Assembly: GCA_016840285.1 (NCBI GenBank)
Contig: JAEOSR010000077.1
Span: 1-14,805, forward strand
Length of the DNA stretch: 14,805 bases
Source of the DNA: Candidatus Hodarchaeota archaeon
Lineage (GTDB): Archaea; Asgardarchaeota; Heimdallarchaeia; Hodarchaeales; Hodarchaeaceae
Direction: 5' to 3'
Part shown: piece by piece, positions 1 through 6,804 of the stretch
Numbering within the stretch: position 1 is the stretch's first letter
Layout: each line of letters starts with the position of its first letter
Made by a program: the position numbers and the translations under genes
The notes under the pieces: model-generated
What the model was told of the DNA's origin: nothing
Seen by the model: the letters and a program-made list of their open reading frames with translations, nothing else
The model's database searches: none

Positions 1-845
1 AATTGAAACATATCCCCAAGTTCTGTAACTTGTGAGTTTTGTTCGATGATTTCAATTAATCCCTTTACATTATTCGATGCTTTTTCTAAAATGGCTACTA
101 TTTCCTCTTCTAAAAAGATTCCTGTTTCTCCTTTCTGCATCGAACATATTAAACCTTCATTAGTGATCGCTACAGAAAATCGTGCATTTTTACCCCGATC
201 TTCAATCAAGTTTGGATCATATAAAATTAGGTCATCAATTTTTACATAAGTTAAACTAGCTACACAACCATTTCTTGGTAAGGGTTCCGTCTCCTCTAAC
301 AAAGTAACCTCTTCTGTTTCCTCGTCAATTGTAACCTTTTTTAATCGTGTATTTGCAAGAGCCACCATTGCGGCAAGCGCTGAAGCATCTATCAAATTAC
401 CTCCATCATCAAGTATATAAACATCAATAAAGAGGATCCACACTGTTTTTCCTGGAATAACACATAATTTCGGGCCTTTCATTGGAATTACCTTACTTTC
501 ACGGATTCCTCGATCCACAACACGAGCCATTTCGATGGCTAGTGGCCCTGGTGGACCACTTTCATATGAAGGTGAGGATATTGGGGATAACTCAAGGTTC
601 ACAGTGATTACTCCATCATTTGGAGTATCAGGGAAAGGAGAACCCAATTGAGCTTTTACACCAGCTAACACAACAGTATCACCCCATTTTACCATTGCTG
701 AACCTTCAGCCTTTTTAATTACATTAGGGAAAATTTGAATTGGTCGTTCCTCCCAAAAACCTCGATTATCCATCCGTTGTCCCTTTGCAAGTAAATCAGT
801 TAAATATCTTTTTTCTAAGCTAGCTATTATATCGTCTGAACGCAT
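1..845 (-). CDS. rrp42: Exosome subunit Rrp42 (partial, 3' end outside window)
   Basis: This is the non-catalytic RNase PH-fold subunit that alternates with Rrp41 in the hexameric ring of the archaeal exosome, which degrades or tails RNA 3' to 5' in the cytoplasm. The reading frame is open from ATG at 845 to the left edge (281 codons) with no stop seen. It begins MRSDDIIASLEKRYLTDLL and contains the family pattern DNRGFWEERPIQI, KWGDTVVLAGVKAQLG, the ELSPISSPSYESGPPGP segment and LDDGGNLIDASALAAMVAL. The last of these replaces the catalytic-type DADGGTR of Rrp41, as expected for the inactive partner. A GGTGA ribosome-binding site (plus-strand 853-857) sits 7 nt upstream and overlaps the rrp41 stop, so the two genes are translationally linked. 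At 281 codons without a stop it is at or slightly beyond the usual archaeal length, so the missing part should be small. Confidence 0.93.
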   Translation of the reverse strand, partial: MRSDDIIASLEKRYLTDLLAKGQRMDNRGFWEERPIQIFPNVIKKAEGSAMVKWGDTVVLAGVKAQLGSPFPDTPNDGVITVNLELSPISSPSYESGPPGPLAIEMARVVDRGIRESKVIPMKGPKLCVIPGKTVWILFIDVYILDDGGNLIDASALAAMVALANTRLKKVTIDEETEEVTLLEETEPLPRNGCVASLTYVKIDDLILYDPNLIEDRGKNARFSVAITNEGLICSMQKGETGIFLEEEIVAILEKASNNVKGLIEIIEQNSQVTELGDMFQ

Positions 846-856
846 TATCTTCTCAC

Positions 857-1612
857 CTACTCTTCTTCTTCGCTTAGTTCATCAAGAGGTTCTTCGATTT
901 GGGAATATTTATTCAATAGAGCTTTTCGCTGTATTTGATATATTTGGCCAATGGCTATTTTTGACAATTTAAGCCCTTCTTCAACCTCTTCTAGTGTAAA
1001 TGTGCCATCACATTGAAGTAATGTCAACTCTCCAGTATTATATACCATCGCAACAGGCATGTCTCCTTCTCCTTCTTTATCTTCAACGTCGGAGAGATCA
1101 ACCACAATTTTCCCATCAACTTTCCCTACAGCGCAACCAGTTATTATGCCTCTCATTGGAATACCTGCATCTGCTAATCCCAATGAAGCAGCAGTCAATG
1201 CAGCACAGCGAGTTCCCCCGTCCGCGTCTAAAACGGTGATGAATAAATCAATTGTTCCAGTAGGAAATTTTTCTAAAAAAATGGCTGAATTAATCGATTC
1301 AGATAAAATTTTACTAAGTTCATACTCTCTACGACGGGGAGCTGGACTTTTTCGTTCTCCAACCGAAAATGTTGCGAGTCTATATTCAACGCGTACAATT
1401 GCTCTATCTGGTTTAGCAAGATGTTTTGGGTGCAGTTCTCGCGGTCCATAGACCGCACATATTATTTTATTATTCCCCCATTTGAGATAACAACTTCCAT
1501 CAGCTCGGCTGAGAACTCCAGTCTGCATATCTATCGATCTAAGGTCATGAAGCCCACGGCCATCTAAACGTCGTCCATCTTCGAGAATAAGAGGGGTTTT
1601 TTCTTCATTCAT
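857..1612 (-). CDS. rrp41: Exosome catalytic subunit Rrp41
   Basis: This is the phosphorolytic RNase PH-family subunit that carries the exosome active site. In MNEEKTPLILEDGRRLDGRG numbering (251 aa from ATG 1612), the DGRRLDGRG entry motif is near residues 12-20 and the RNA/phosphate-binding arginines APRRRE near 91-96. The phosphate-loop DADGGTR lies near 129-135, and the acidic active-site segment DLSDVEDKEGEGDMPVA near 172-188. The C-terminal tail is strongly acidic (EEPLDELSEEEE). A longer reading begins at GTG 1621, but that GTG is part of a GTGA motif 5 nt before ATG 1612. The same arrangement precedes rrp4, so I prefer the ATG. The 5' end lies just after the rrp4 stop (1605-1607 overlaps closely), and rrp42 follows after 11 nt. 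All three subunits should be made from one transcript. Confidence 0.96.
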   Translation of the reverse strand: MNEEKTPLILEDGRRLDGRGLHDLRSIDMQTGVLSRADGSCYLKWGNNKIICAVYGPRELHPKHLAKPDRAIVRVEYRLATFSVGERKSPAPRRREYELSKILSESINSAIFLEKFPTGTIDLFITVLDADGGTRCAALTAASLGLADAGIPMRGIITGCAVGKVDGKIVVDLSDVEDKEGEGDMPVAMVYNTGELTLLQCDGTFTLEEVEEGLKLSKIAIGQIYQIQRKALLNKYSQIEEPLDELSEEEE

Positions 1613-2336
1613 CTTCTTCACTTCTTTCTGATAATTTTATCTTTTCTTTTTCCAAAAATTCGCGAATTCTGTCGGTTAATCCGCTAGTGTGAGCTTCCGC
1701 TTCGATTTTTTGGATTGCACGCTCTACCAAGTTTTCAATCTCCAGATTAGATGCTATTATGACTATTCGGCCATTTTGTCCAACTAGAATTTGAGCATTA
1801 GTCATATTTTTTAATAATTGAATCATGCTCCCTTTTTTTCCAATAATCCTGGGAATTTTTACAGGATCCACTTCAATTAATCGGCCATTGTTAATTTTGC
1901 GTAGTCCCCGGCCCTGTAATGTGAGTACAGGGTCACGCATTCTATCAAAAAAAGTTATTTGAGCTTTTATAATGTCTCCAGTCTCTAAAATACGATCAAG
2001 AGTCTCTCTAAGAGCATCAAAATCACGATCAATGACATTACTAACTCTAAGAGTCCCAACGTAAGGACCTCGTATATCTACATTCCAAGAAGTGATACCT
2101 ACCTTGGTAATCATTCCAATAACAATATCTCCTTCCAATGGAATATAACAACCTTCTAACGGAACAACACCAACTCTATCTTTTCTAATTTGGGCCAATC
2201 CTATCATAGAGGCGTAGATCTCTGTCTCATTATTGATTTTTTTACGATATACTCCCCCGCCAACTTTAAATCCAGAACCACTTGCTAATTTTTCGCCAGG
2301 AATAACAAGCTGATTTCTGGTCACTAAAATCGTCAT
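1605..2336 (-). CDS. rrp4: Exosome RNA-binding cap subunit Rrp4
   Basis: This subunit is the S1/KH cap that sits on the Rrp41-Rrp42 ring and feeds RNA into the channel. The protein (243 aa from ATG 2336) has an N-terminal beta domain containing VIPGEKLASGSGF. An S1 domain follows at about residues 67-142 (GDIVIGMITKVGITSWNVDI), then a KH domain with its GKKG loop near 166-169 (IPRIIGKKGSMIQLL). There is no cysteine zinc ribbon, which separates it from the alternative cap Csl4. The track-length reading from GTG 2345 is less likely: that GTG belongs to a GTGA ribosome-binding motif spaced 5 nt from ATG 2336. The stop overlaps the start region of rrp41. The tail is rich in charged residues (KIKLSERSEEDE). 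Confidence 0.95.
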   Translation of the reverse strand: MTILVTRNQLVIPGEKLASGSGFKVGGGVYRKKINNETEIYASMIGLAQIRKDRVGVVPLEGCYIPLEGDIVIGMITKVGITSWNVDIRGPYVGTLRVSNVIDRDFDALRETLDRILETGDIIKAQITFFDRMRDPVLTLQGRGLRKINNGRLIEVDPVKIPRIIGKKGSMIQLLKNMTNAQILVGQNGRIVIIASNLEIENLVERAIQKIEAEAHTSGLTDRIREFLEKEKIKLSERSEEDE

Positions 2337-2392
2337 TTTGTTCACTTCTCATTCAAAATCTATTAATTTAGCATCATTATAAAATTTAGGGA

Positions 2393-3127
2393 TTATAACC
2401 GAATTCGTTCCATAATCTTGATCTCAGCACGACCCTTCGTCATGCTTTGAACCCTTTCCATAAATTCTCCCTGTAATCCAGCTGCTACTGTTACTACTGC
2501 AATCCAATGTCCATCATTCTGCCATTCGTCCTTTTCAATTTGAGCGTCACGTTTAATTTCACCATAAGCCTTCCCCGTAAACTCTGGTGGAATTTTAACT
2601 GCGAGTTTCACCGTTTCCATACTAATGGGCAAAACTCGCCGAAGTGCTTTGATTATTTCCTTTAGTTGACTTTCTGCTGAGGATGATGGATCAATCATCA
2701 CTTTTGCTTCTTTCATTGCATTCTCAATACGTAAAGGAGGATGAGGTGTTCGTGTCTTGGGATTAATACATGTCTTGGATAGAAGTGTAACGATTTTTCG
2801 ACGTTTTTTTTCGAAGAATTCCTGACGCTGTTCTGCTGTTAAATTAAGATCCCCCTTAATCAACACTTTCTCGGCTATTGTAATGATATCTGTAGTCTCA
2901 AAACAATGTAAGAGGATCTCTTCAGGAACCTTTTCCCCTTTACTTGCATTATGAAAAATCTCATCCATTTCGAGAATATCAGAGATACTGGTTGTATCAT
3001 CAAGTAATCCCATTTTGTATTTAAGCGCCAATTCCGGGTGAACTATAATTTCGAATCTATTACCTTGATATTTTGCACGAACAATTGATTTCCCTGTTAA
3101 ATCAAACCTGCGCGCATCTCGTAACAT
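2393..3127 (-). CDS. sbds: SBDS ribosome maturation protein
   Basis: This is the archaeal orthologue of the Shwachman-Bodian-Diamond protein, which in eukaryotes works with an EF-2-like GTPase to release the anti-association factor from the 60S subunit. The length of 244 aa matches the family. The N-terminal FYSH domain is visible in ARRFDLTGKSIVRAKYQGNR with KGEKVPEEIL further on. The central helical domain contains LTAEQRQEFFEKKRRKIVTL and the PKTRTPHPPLRIENAM segment typical of SBDS. The C-terminal ferredoxin-like domain includes VLPISMETVKLAVKIPPEF. Start ATG 3127 has an AGGAG ribosome-binding site a few nt upstream. It lies 11 nt after psmA and about 56 nt before rrp4, in the conserved archaeal proteasome-SBDS-exosome order. 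Confidence 0.96.
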   Translation of the reverse strand: MLRDARRFDLTGKSIVRAKYQGNRFEIIVHPELALKYKMGLLDDTTSISDILEMDEIFHNASKGEKVPEEILLHCFETTDIITIAEKVLIKGDLNLTAEQRQEFFEKKRRKIVTLLSKTCINPKTRTPHPPLRIENAMKEAKVMIDPSSSAESQLKEIIKALRRVLPISMETVKLAVKIPPEFTGKAYGEIKRDAQIEKDEWQNDGHWIAVVTVAAGLQGEFMERVQSMTKGRAEIKIMERIRL

Positions 3128-3138
3128 TCTTAACTCTC

Positions 3139-3861
3139 CTATAAACGCTTGATAAGTGCGATAACATCTTGTTTACTCAAATATTCAATGGTTTGAGTTT
3201 TCTTGGAAATTATCGCGATTTCAATCATCTCTGGGTCTAGATCCCCTTCTGATACTTGTTTGAGGGCTTTTAAAGCAATTAAGCTTCCATCTTCTATGGT
3301 TTGAGCTACATCTTTATATTCTCCCTCAAGATACTCTATGATTGCAGGGGCACTTGAGCCTATTGCAGTTGCACGATACCCCCAATAACTTCCACTAGGT
3401 TCAGTCATGTATAATTGAGGGCCTAACATTTCATCACATCCTGCTATTAGCAATGAAACGCCGAATGGCCGTACTCCTGCGTGTTGAGTGTACATCTGTT
3501 TTAAATTTGCTAACCGACGAGTAAGTGCCTCTACAGTTATTGCTTCACTATATGTAATCCTATGAATCTGTGCTTGAACACGTGCTTGATTCACAAGAAC
3601 ATGGGCATCAGCAGTTAATCCCGCAATGGCTGCGGCAATGTGGTCATCGATTGCGAAAATTTTCTTTACCATCTCTTTCTCAACAAGAGAGGTGTGCAAC
3701 CGTTTCTGAACTGCTAAACAACACCCTTCTTCAGTTTTAATCCCAATGGCTGTTGTTCCACGTTTAACAGCTTCAATAGCATACTCAACTTGAAATAGTC
3801 TGCCATCAGGACTAAAAATAGTACTCCCTCTATCATAACCTAAACCCTTTGGCGCAAACAA
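3139..3861 (-). CDS. psmA: Proteasome subunit alpha (PsmA)
   Basis: This is the alpha subunit of the archaeal 20S proteasome, whose rings form the gate and the docking surface for ATPases such as PAN. The 240-aa protein has the alpha-type N-terminal signature GYDRGSTIFSPDGRLFQVEY, followed by AIEAVKRGTTAIGI and the GVRPFGVSLLIAGCDE segment. It has no propeptide or catalytic N-terminal threonine, so it is not a beta subunit. The start appears to be TTG at 3861: an in-frame TGA lies three codons upstream, no ATG is available, and a GGTGA motif (plus-strand 3868-3872) lies 6 nt before the TTG. It is the first gene of the minus-strand operon, so transcription should start in the 3862-4395 spacer. 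The beta-subunit gene is not in this window. Confidence 0.96.
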   Translation of the reverse strand: MFAPKGLGYDRGSTIFSPDGRLFQVEYAIEAVKRGTTAIGIKTEEGCCLAVQKRLHTSLVEKEMVKKIFAIDDHIAAAIAGLTADAHVLVNQARVQAQIHRITYSEAITVEALTRRLANLKQMYTQHAGVRPFGVSLLIAGCDEMLGPQLYMTEPSGSYWGYRATAIGSSAPAIIEYLEGEYKDVAQTIEDGSLIALKALKQVSEGDLDPEMIEIAIISKKTQTIEYLSKQDVIALIKRL

Positions 3862-3872
3862 TGAAAATCACC
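3862..3872 (-). promoter_or_regulatory. Ribosome-binding site fixing the TTG start of psmA
   Basis: Read on the minus strand, GGTGA (plus 3868-3872) is followed by a 6-nt spacer and then TTG. GGTGA is complementary to the usual archaeal 16S 3' end. The only in-frame codons between the upstream stop and TTG are non-initiators, so this site decides the start. Confidence 0.6.
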
Positions 3873-3981
3873 AAATAATAACTCTATTCCTTTATCGCTT
3901 TCATTTCCTTCGAATTTAGTTTTAACTTATCAACTAAATGTATACTATCTTCTGTAGCAAAAAATGATATCAATTATCAGA

Positions 3982-4020
3982 GGAGAGATCCTGGAATTTC
4001 TAGGATTTTCACTTTTCTCC
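3982..4020. repeat. Nested inverted repeat in the psmA/eIF5A spacer
   Basis: The inner arms ATCCT (3988-3992) and AGGAT (4002-4006) flank a 9-nt loop. The outer arms GGAGA (3982-3986) and TCTCC (4016-4020) are also complementary, with an unequal internal loop between the two stems. On the minus strand it lies roughly 120-160 nt upstream of psmA, a possible regulatory position. Confidence 0.35.
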
Positions 4021-4056
4021 AGAAGAAAGTAAGGGCATTGTACTCAAACGAAAATT

Positions 4057-4108
4057 AAGAAATAAAGAGATTGTATGTTTATTTCTTTAGAATTTTGTTG
4101 AAATCTCT
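4057..4108. repeat. 10-bp inverted repeat with an overlapping alternative pairing
   Basis: AAGAAATAAA (4057-4066) is perfectly complementary to TTTATTTCTT (4078-4087) across an 11-nt spacer. A second perfect 7-bp pairing, AGAGATT (4066-4072) with AATCTCT (4102-4108), starts inside the spacer, so both stems would cross and may be alternatives. It lies about 200 nt from psmA and 300 nt from eIF5A. It could be an operator dyad or an RNA fold; AT richness makes chance pairing possible. Confidence 0.45.
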
Positions 4109-4332
4109 ATCTCTTCACTTTTTATTATATAATACCTCTTAAGAAAATTCCAATGGAAAAATTCTTGGAAATTTCATTCTCTTTGTCTGGTTATATTCCA
4201 ATTAAGTAATACAAGTAATTCAGCTTCTATTTAGACAAGTTTTCTGCAAGGAAAAGATAAACATTTATTTGGTGTGGCGTCCTACCTCTCAACAGTGCCG
4301 ATATGGATTAATTTGTATCTAAGTTCAAAGGA

Positions 4333-4341
4333 TTTTTAAAA
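4333..4341 (+). promoter_or_regulatory. Candidate TATA box for the eIF5A operon
   Basis: TTTTTAAAA preceded by purine-rich AAAGGA resembles an archaeal BRE/TATA pair. Transcription about 25 nt downstream would leave a leader of some 35 nt before ATG 4396, which carries a GGTG motif at 4384-4387. Position and composition are the only support. Confidence 0.28.
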
Positions 4342-4395
4342 TAGTGGTTCACCCTATTTTAAATGGTGTGCAAAGACAGAGTTGGTGCTTAGATC

Positions 4396-4833
4396 ATGTC
4401 ATATGAACCTAAAAAAGTTGGTAGTATAAAAATAGGTCGTTACATCATTGACCCCGATTCTAACGAGCCCTGTAGAGTCATCTCCATTGATAAAAGTAAA
4501 CCTGGAAAACATGGGGCAGCTAAAGCAAGGATGATGCTAATAGGGCTGTTTGACAATCAGAAAAGACAATTTATTTCACCAGTCGATAAAAGAGTCAACG
4601 TTCCAATAATTGAAAAACGTGTTGCTCAAATTACAAATGTTGAAACCAATACTGGCTTTGTCCATGCTATGGACAACGAGACGTATAATACATTTGTTGC
4701 AGATCCTCCCTCCGATGAAGAGTTAAACAAAAAACTCAATTCAATGTTCTCCGCAGGTAAAACAATTGAAATTGAATATTGGATTGTGATGGATCGGAGT
4801 AAGATCATGCAAGTACGAGAAATGTCTTTTTAA
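4396..4833 (+). CDS. eif5a: Translation factor aIF5A (hypusine-containing)
   Basis: This is the archaeal homologue of eIF5A, which binds the ribosome near the E site and relieves stalls on difficult peptide bonds. The 145-aa protein has the N-terminal SH3-like domain (VGSIKIGRYIIDPDSNEPCRV). The modification loop SKPGKHGAAKAR follows, with Lys38 in the G-K-H-G position that becomes hypusine or deoxyhypusine. After this comes the C-terminal OB-fold domain, with EIEYWIVMDRSKIMQVREM at the end. Length and both domains are complete. The deoxyhypusine synthase gene is not in the window. It is the first gene of the plus-strand operon eIF5A-NADK-Nob1-L38e, with GGTG 8 nt before the ATG. Confidence 0.96.
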   Translation: MSYEPKKVGSIKIGRYIIDPDSNEPCRVISIDKSKPGKHGAAKARMMLIGLFDNQKRQFISPVDKRVNVPIIEKRVAQITNVETNTGFVHAMDNETYNTFVADPPSDEELNKKLNSMFSAGKTIEIEYWIVMDRSKIMQVREMSF

Positions 4834-4866
4834 GAAAAAATCATTCAATGGGTTGTAAATCATTTG

Positions 4867-5718
4867 GTGAGAGTATCACGAATTGGTATCGTCTCCCAGG
4901 TACTCTTTCAGGAGACTATTGACATAATTCAAGATATTATCTCTATTAAGAAAAGTTCTTCAATAATCTTTTTCTTGAATCCAGAATTATTCGATTTTTT
5001 GGCGAAAACGAAACCCTTTCATTCATTTCAAAAGGAATCATTAGAACGAATGAATGTAGATTGCATTGTTTCAATTGGAGGAGATGGAACTATCCTTAGA
5101 ATTGCACATACCAGGCCTGATGTGCCTATTTTATCTATCAATAAAGGGAGAAAGGGATTCATGACAGAAATCGAACCTAAGGATGTTGCTGCCAAGTTTA
5201 GCCGTTTTTTGAATGGAAAATTCAATATAGAAGAGCATAAACGGATTGAAGCAGTGATTAATGGGCATTGCTTAGGTTCAGCGATCAATGAGATAGTAAT
5301 TACTTCCGTAGATTTATTAAAGCCTATAGATTTTCGTGTCCTCGTTGACAATGTAACTATATCTAGTTCTCTAGCAGATGGAATCATTGTTGCCACAGCA
5401 ATAGGCTCTACAGGGCATTGTCTCTCCAGTGGGGGTTGTGTGCTAGATCCAATTCTTGATACGTTTGAAATCTCTTGGATTGATCCCATTAATCTGGCAG
5501 TTAGACCAATTATTTTGGGATCGTCGCGTGATATCAAAATTCGATGTGCAACACGAATAAATCCTATTAAAATAGTAATTGATGGTCAAATAAGTCTTGA
5601 ATATAACCCTCCTATAGAAATCAACTTTCGTCCTTCCGAAGAGACAGTGAAATTCTTTCGTTCGCGTTCTTTTTTGACACGATTGCGTCAACACTTCAAT
5701 CCAGAGATACTGGAATAA
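4867..5718 (+). CDS. nadK: NAD kinase (ATP/polyP-NAD kinase family)
   Basis: This enzyme phosphorylates NAD+ to NADP+ in the cytoplasm. The protein has the glycine-rich IGGDGTILRIAH motif (about residues 70-81), NE in SAINEIVITS (about 138-147) and the ADGIIVATAIGSTGHCLSSGG segment (about 170-190). The last is normally DGxxVxTPTGSTAYSLSAGG, so Gly-His replaces the common Ala-Tyr after GST. The total of about 283 aa is normal for the family. No ATG is available at the 5' end: the candidates are TTG 4864 and GTG 4867, and I favour GTG without a strong ribosome-binding site to prove it. The frame is the same as that of eIF5A, separated by the eIF5A TAA and about ten codons. Nob1 follows after 5 nt, so the genes are co-transcribed. 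Confidence 0.93.
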   Translation: MRVSRIGIVSQVLFQETIDIIQDIISIKKSSSIIFFLNPELFDFLAKTKPFHSFQKESLERMNVDCIVSIGGDGTILRIAHTRPDVPILSINKGRKGFMTEIEPKDVAAKFSRFLNGKFNIEEHKRIEAVINGHCLGSAINEIVITSVDLLKPIDFRVLVDNVTISSSLADGIIVATAIGSTGHCLSSGGCVLDPILDTFEISWIDPINLAVRPIILGSSRDIKIRCATRINPIKIVIDGQISLEYNPPIEINFRPSEETVKFFRSRSFLTRLRQHFNPEILE

Positions 5719-5723
5719 GACCA

Positions 5724-6254
5724 ATGACCTTAGAACCAGATATTCTTGTATTGGACGCAACTGCTTTCATCAGATTGGATTTTTCCCAGCTTCAATCAAT
5801 CTCTAACGCCTTGTTCTTTACTACCCAAAGTGTTGCCTCTGAGCTGAAGGACTCACGGTCACGGATGAACCTAGACATTCTGAAGTATTCAGACCGTTTA
5901 AAATTCAGTTCTCCTCAATATAAGTTGATAAAAGAACTGGAAAAGCGAATCCAATTGGTAGATCCACAAACCAATCTATCGCATGTAGATATCGAAATTT
6001 TAGCTTTAGCGCTCCAAGTAAAAGGAGCTTTAGTCTCTAATGATCTAAATTTACAAAACGCTGCTCTCCACTTGAACATCCCTGTAAAAGTTGTTAGTGG
6101 AAAGAAAATCACACATCTTCGTAAATGGCAACTAAAATGTAAAAGTTGTGGTGAAAAAATCAAGGATGCAGTAGAAATTTGTCCGATCTGTGGGGGAATC
6201 TTGAAGCGAGTTCTTATTGAAACAACCAAATTAAATTCAAATTTAATAGAATAA
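5724..6254 (+). CDS. nob1: Ribosome maturation endonuclease Nob1 (PIN + zinc ribbon)
   Basis: Nob1 is the PIN-domain RNase that trims the 3' end of small-subunit rRNA. In this 176-aa protein the PIN domain spans about residues 1-130. It has the first acidic residue in LVLDATAFIRLDFS and a second cluster in LSHVDIEILALALQVKG, with VSNDLNLQNAALHLNIPV supplying the later acidic residues. A zinc ribbon follows near residues 138-158 with two CxxC pairs (KCKSCGEKIKDAVEICPICGG). This architecture is the archaeal Nob1 norm. It starts at ATG 5724, 5 nt after the NAD kinase stop, and L38e follows 45 nt later. The cluster therefore mixes 30S maturation with large-subunit protein synthesis. Confidence 0.94.
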   Translation: MTLEPDILVLDATAFIRLDFSQLQSISNALFFTTQSVASELKDSRSRMNLDILKYSDRLKFSSPQYKLIKELEKRIQLVDPQTNLSHVDIEILALALQVKGALVSNDLNLQNAALHLNIPVKVVSGKKITHLRKWQLKCKSCGEKIKDAVEICPICGGILKRVLIETTKLNSNLIE

Positions 6255-6283
6255 CAATAAAAAATCAATTAAAAAACGGACAG

Positions 6284-6301
6284 ATGAAGATATTTCTTCA
6301 T
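6284..6301 (+). promoter_or_regulatory. Hairpin covering the L38e start codon
   Basis: ATGAAGA (6284-6290) and TCTTCAT (6295-6301) are perfect 7-bp complements with a TATT loop. The 3' arm contains the first two bases of the ATG at 6300-6302, and the 5' arm holds the only purine-rich sequence that could serve as a ribosome-binding site. Folding would hide both, which would suit feedback control of a ribosomal protein gene. This is an inference from pairing only. Confidence 0.4.
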
Positions 6302-6515
6302 GAGGAAGATAAAATTGCCAGAAGAATTAAAATCTAAGGAAGAATTTATGACAACACTGGGATTGGCTTCGATCTGCTACGTTAAACGACTAAAAAACTC
6401 AGAGATTGTTAAACTGAAGCTTAGAACAAAAAAACGTCTTTATACGTATAAAACAAACCCGAAAGAAGCGAATGAGATAGTGCAGAGCCTGAATATCCCT
6501 GTTGAAGAAGTATGA
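6300..6515 (+). CDS. rpl38e: Ribosomal protein L38e
   Basis: This is a small large-subunit protein known from eukaryotes and only some archaea. The 71-aa product starts MRKIKLPEELKSKEEF and aligns by eye with the eukaryotic protein. The shared features are the N-terminal P-x-E/I helix, an A-S/K-x-x-x-VK segment (ASICYVKRLKN), the core VKLKLRTKKRLYTY matching the eukaryotic VKFKVRCSKYLYT, and the C-terminal KEANEIVQSLNIPVEEV matching KAEKLKQSLPPGLxVxE. Size and termini agree with the family. It is the last gene of the eIF5A-NADK-Nob1 operon and converges on UPF0147 with a 13-nt gap. The alternative, an unrelated small basic protein, is unlikely given the collinear matches. Confidence 0.85.
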   Translation: MRKIKLPEELKSKEEFMTTLGLASICYVKRLKNSEIVKLKLRTKKRLYTYKTNPKEANEIVQSLNIPVEEV

Positions 6516-6528
6516 ATGAAATTTTAAA

Positions 6529-6804
6529 CTAGTCATAATGTTCAGATTTGATAGTTTCGAGGAGGGAAAGAACATTCCAAATAGTTGTTCTTGCGAAAAG
6601 GGGACAGTTAGGATCTTGACTGATTTCGTCTAAAATTGAAATGGCTAAATTTGCACGTACTTCTGGAGGGTCATCATCTGGAGTATTCTTACCAGTGATA
6701 GCCATGAAGGCTTCTTTTGCAGCTCTTCGAATGTTCTTCGGAACACTATGGTCAGAAGATATTTGTTGTAACAACATCTTAGAATTCTCAATCTTATCCT
6801 CCAT
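6529..6804 (-). CDS. UPF0147 family protein
   Basis: This is a 91-aa member of the archaeal UPF0147 family, a small, widely conserved, all-helical protein of unknown function. The signature blocks are DHSVPKNIRRAAKEAFMAI (about residues 19-37), PPEVRANLAISILDEISQDPNCP (about 46-68) and FARTTIWNVLSLLETI (about 70-85). These match the family pattern of vPrNIRRaa, VRAxxAIxxLDEISxDPNMP and RTxiWxvxSxLE. ATG 6804 is the start. It is the only gene on this strand here and converges with L38e, so it is transcribed on its own from the AT-rich region above 6805. It often accompanies translation genes in archaea, but no function can be assigned. Confidence 0.93.
   Translation of the reverse strand: MEDKIENSKMLLQQISSDHSVPKNIRRAAKEAFMAITGKNTPDDDPPEVRANLAISILDEISQDPNCPLFARTTIWNVLSLLETIKSEHYD

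Larger units (their letters stand above)
3862..4395. other. 534-bp divergent spacer between psmA and eIF5A operons
   Basis: No convincing gene is seen on either strand. The spacer must hold promoters for both operons. A possible psmA TATA element reads TATACATTT on the minus strand (plus 3937-3945), which would give a 5' leader of about 50 nt. For eIF5A the best TATA-like block is at 4333-4341. Two sets of inverted repeats occur: a nested one at 3982-4020 and a perfect 10-bp one at 4057-4087; they are listed separately. The middle of the spacer (about 4110-4260) is featureless AT-rich sequence. Confidence 0.6.

Noticed and set aside
46..249. 67-codon plus-strand frame
   Set aside because: It is antisense to the clear rrp42 coding frame and matches no family.
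1000..1458. Several frames on both strands within rrp41
   Set aside because: They are shadows of the rrp41 frame with low-complexity or cysteine-free content and no ribosome-binding sites.
5028..5760. Minus-strand frames of 169 and 105 codons opposite NAD kinase
   Set aside because: The plus strand carries all NAD kinase motifs; the antisense frames show no family features.
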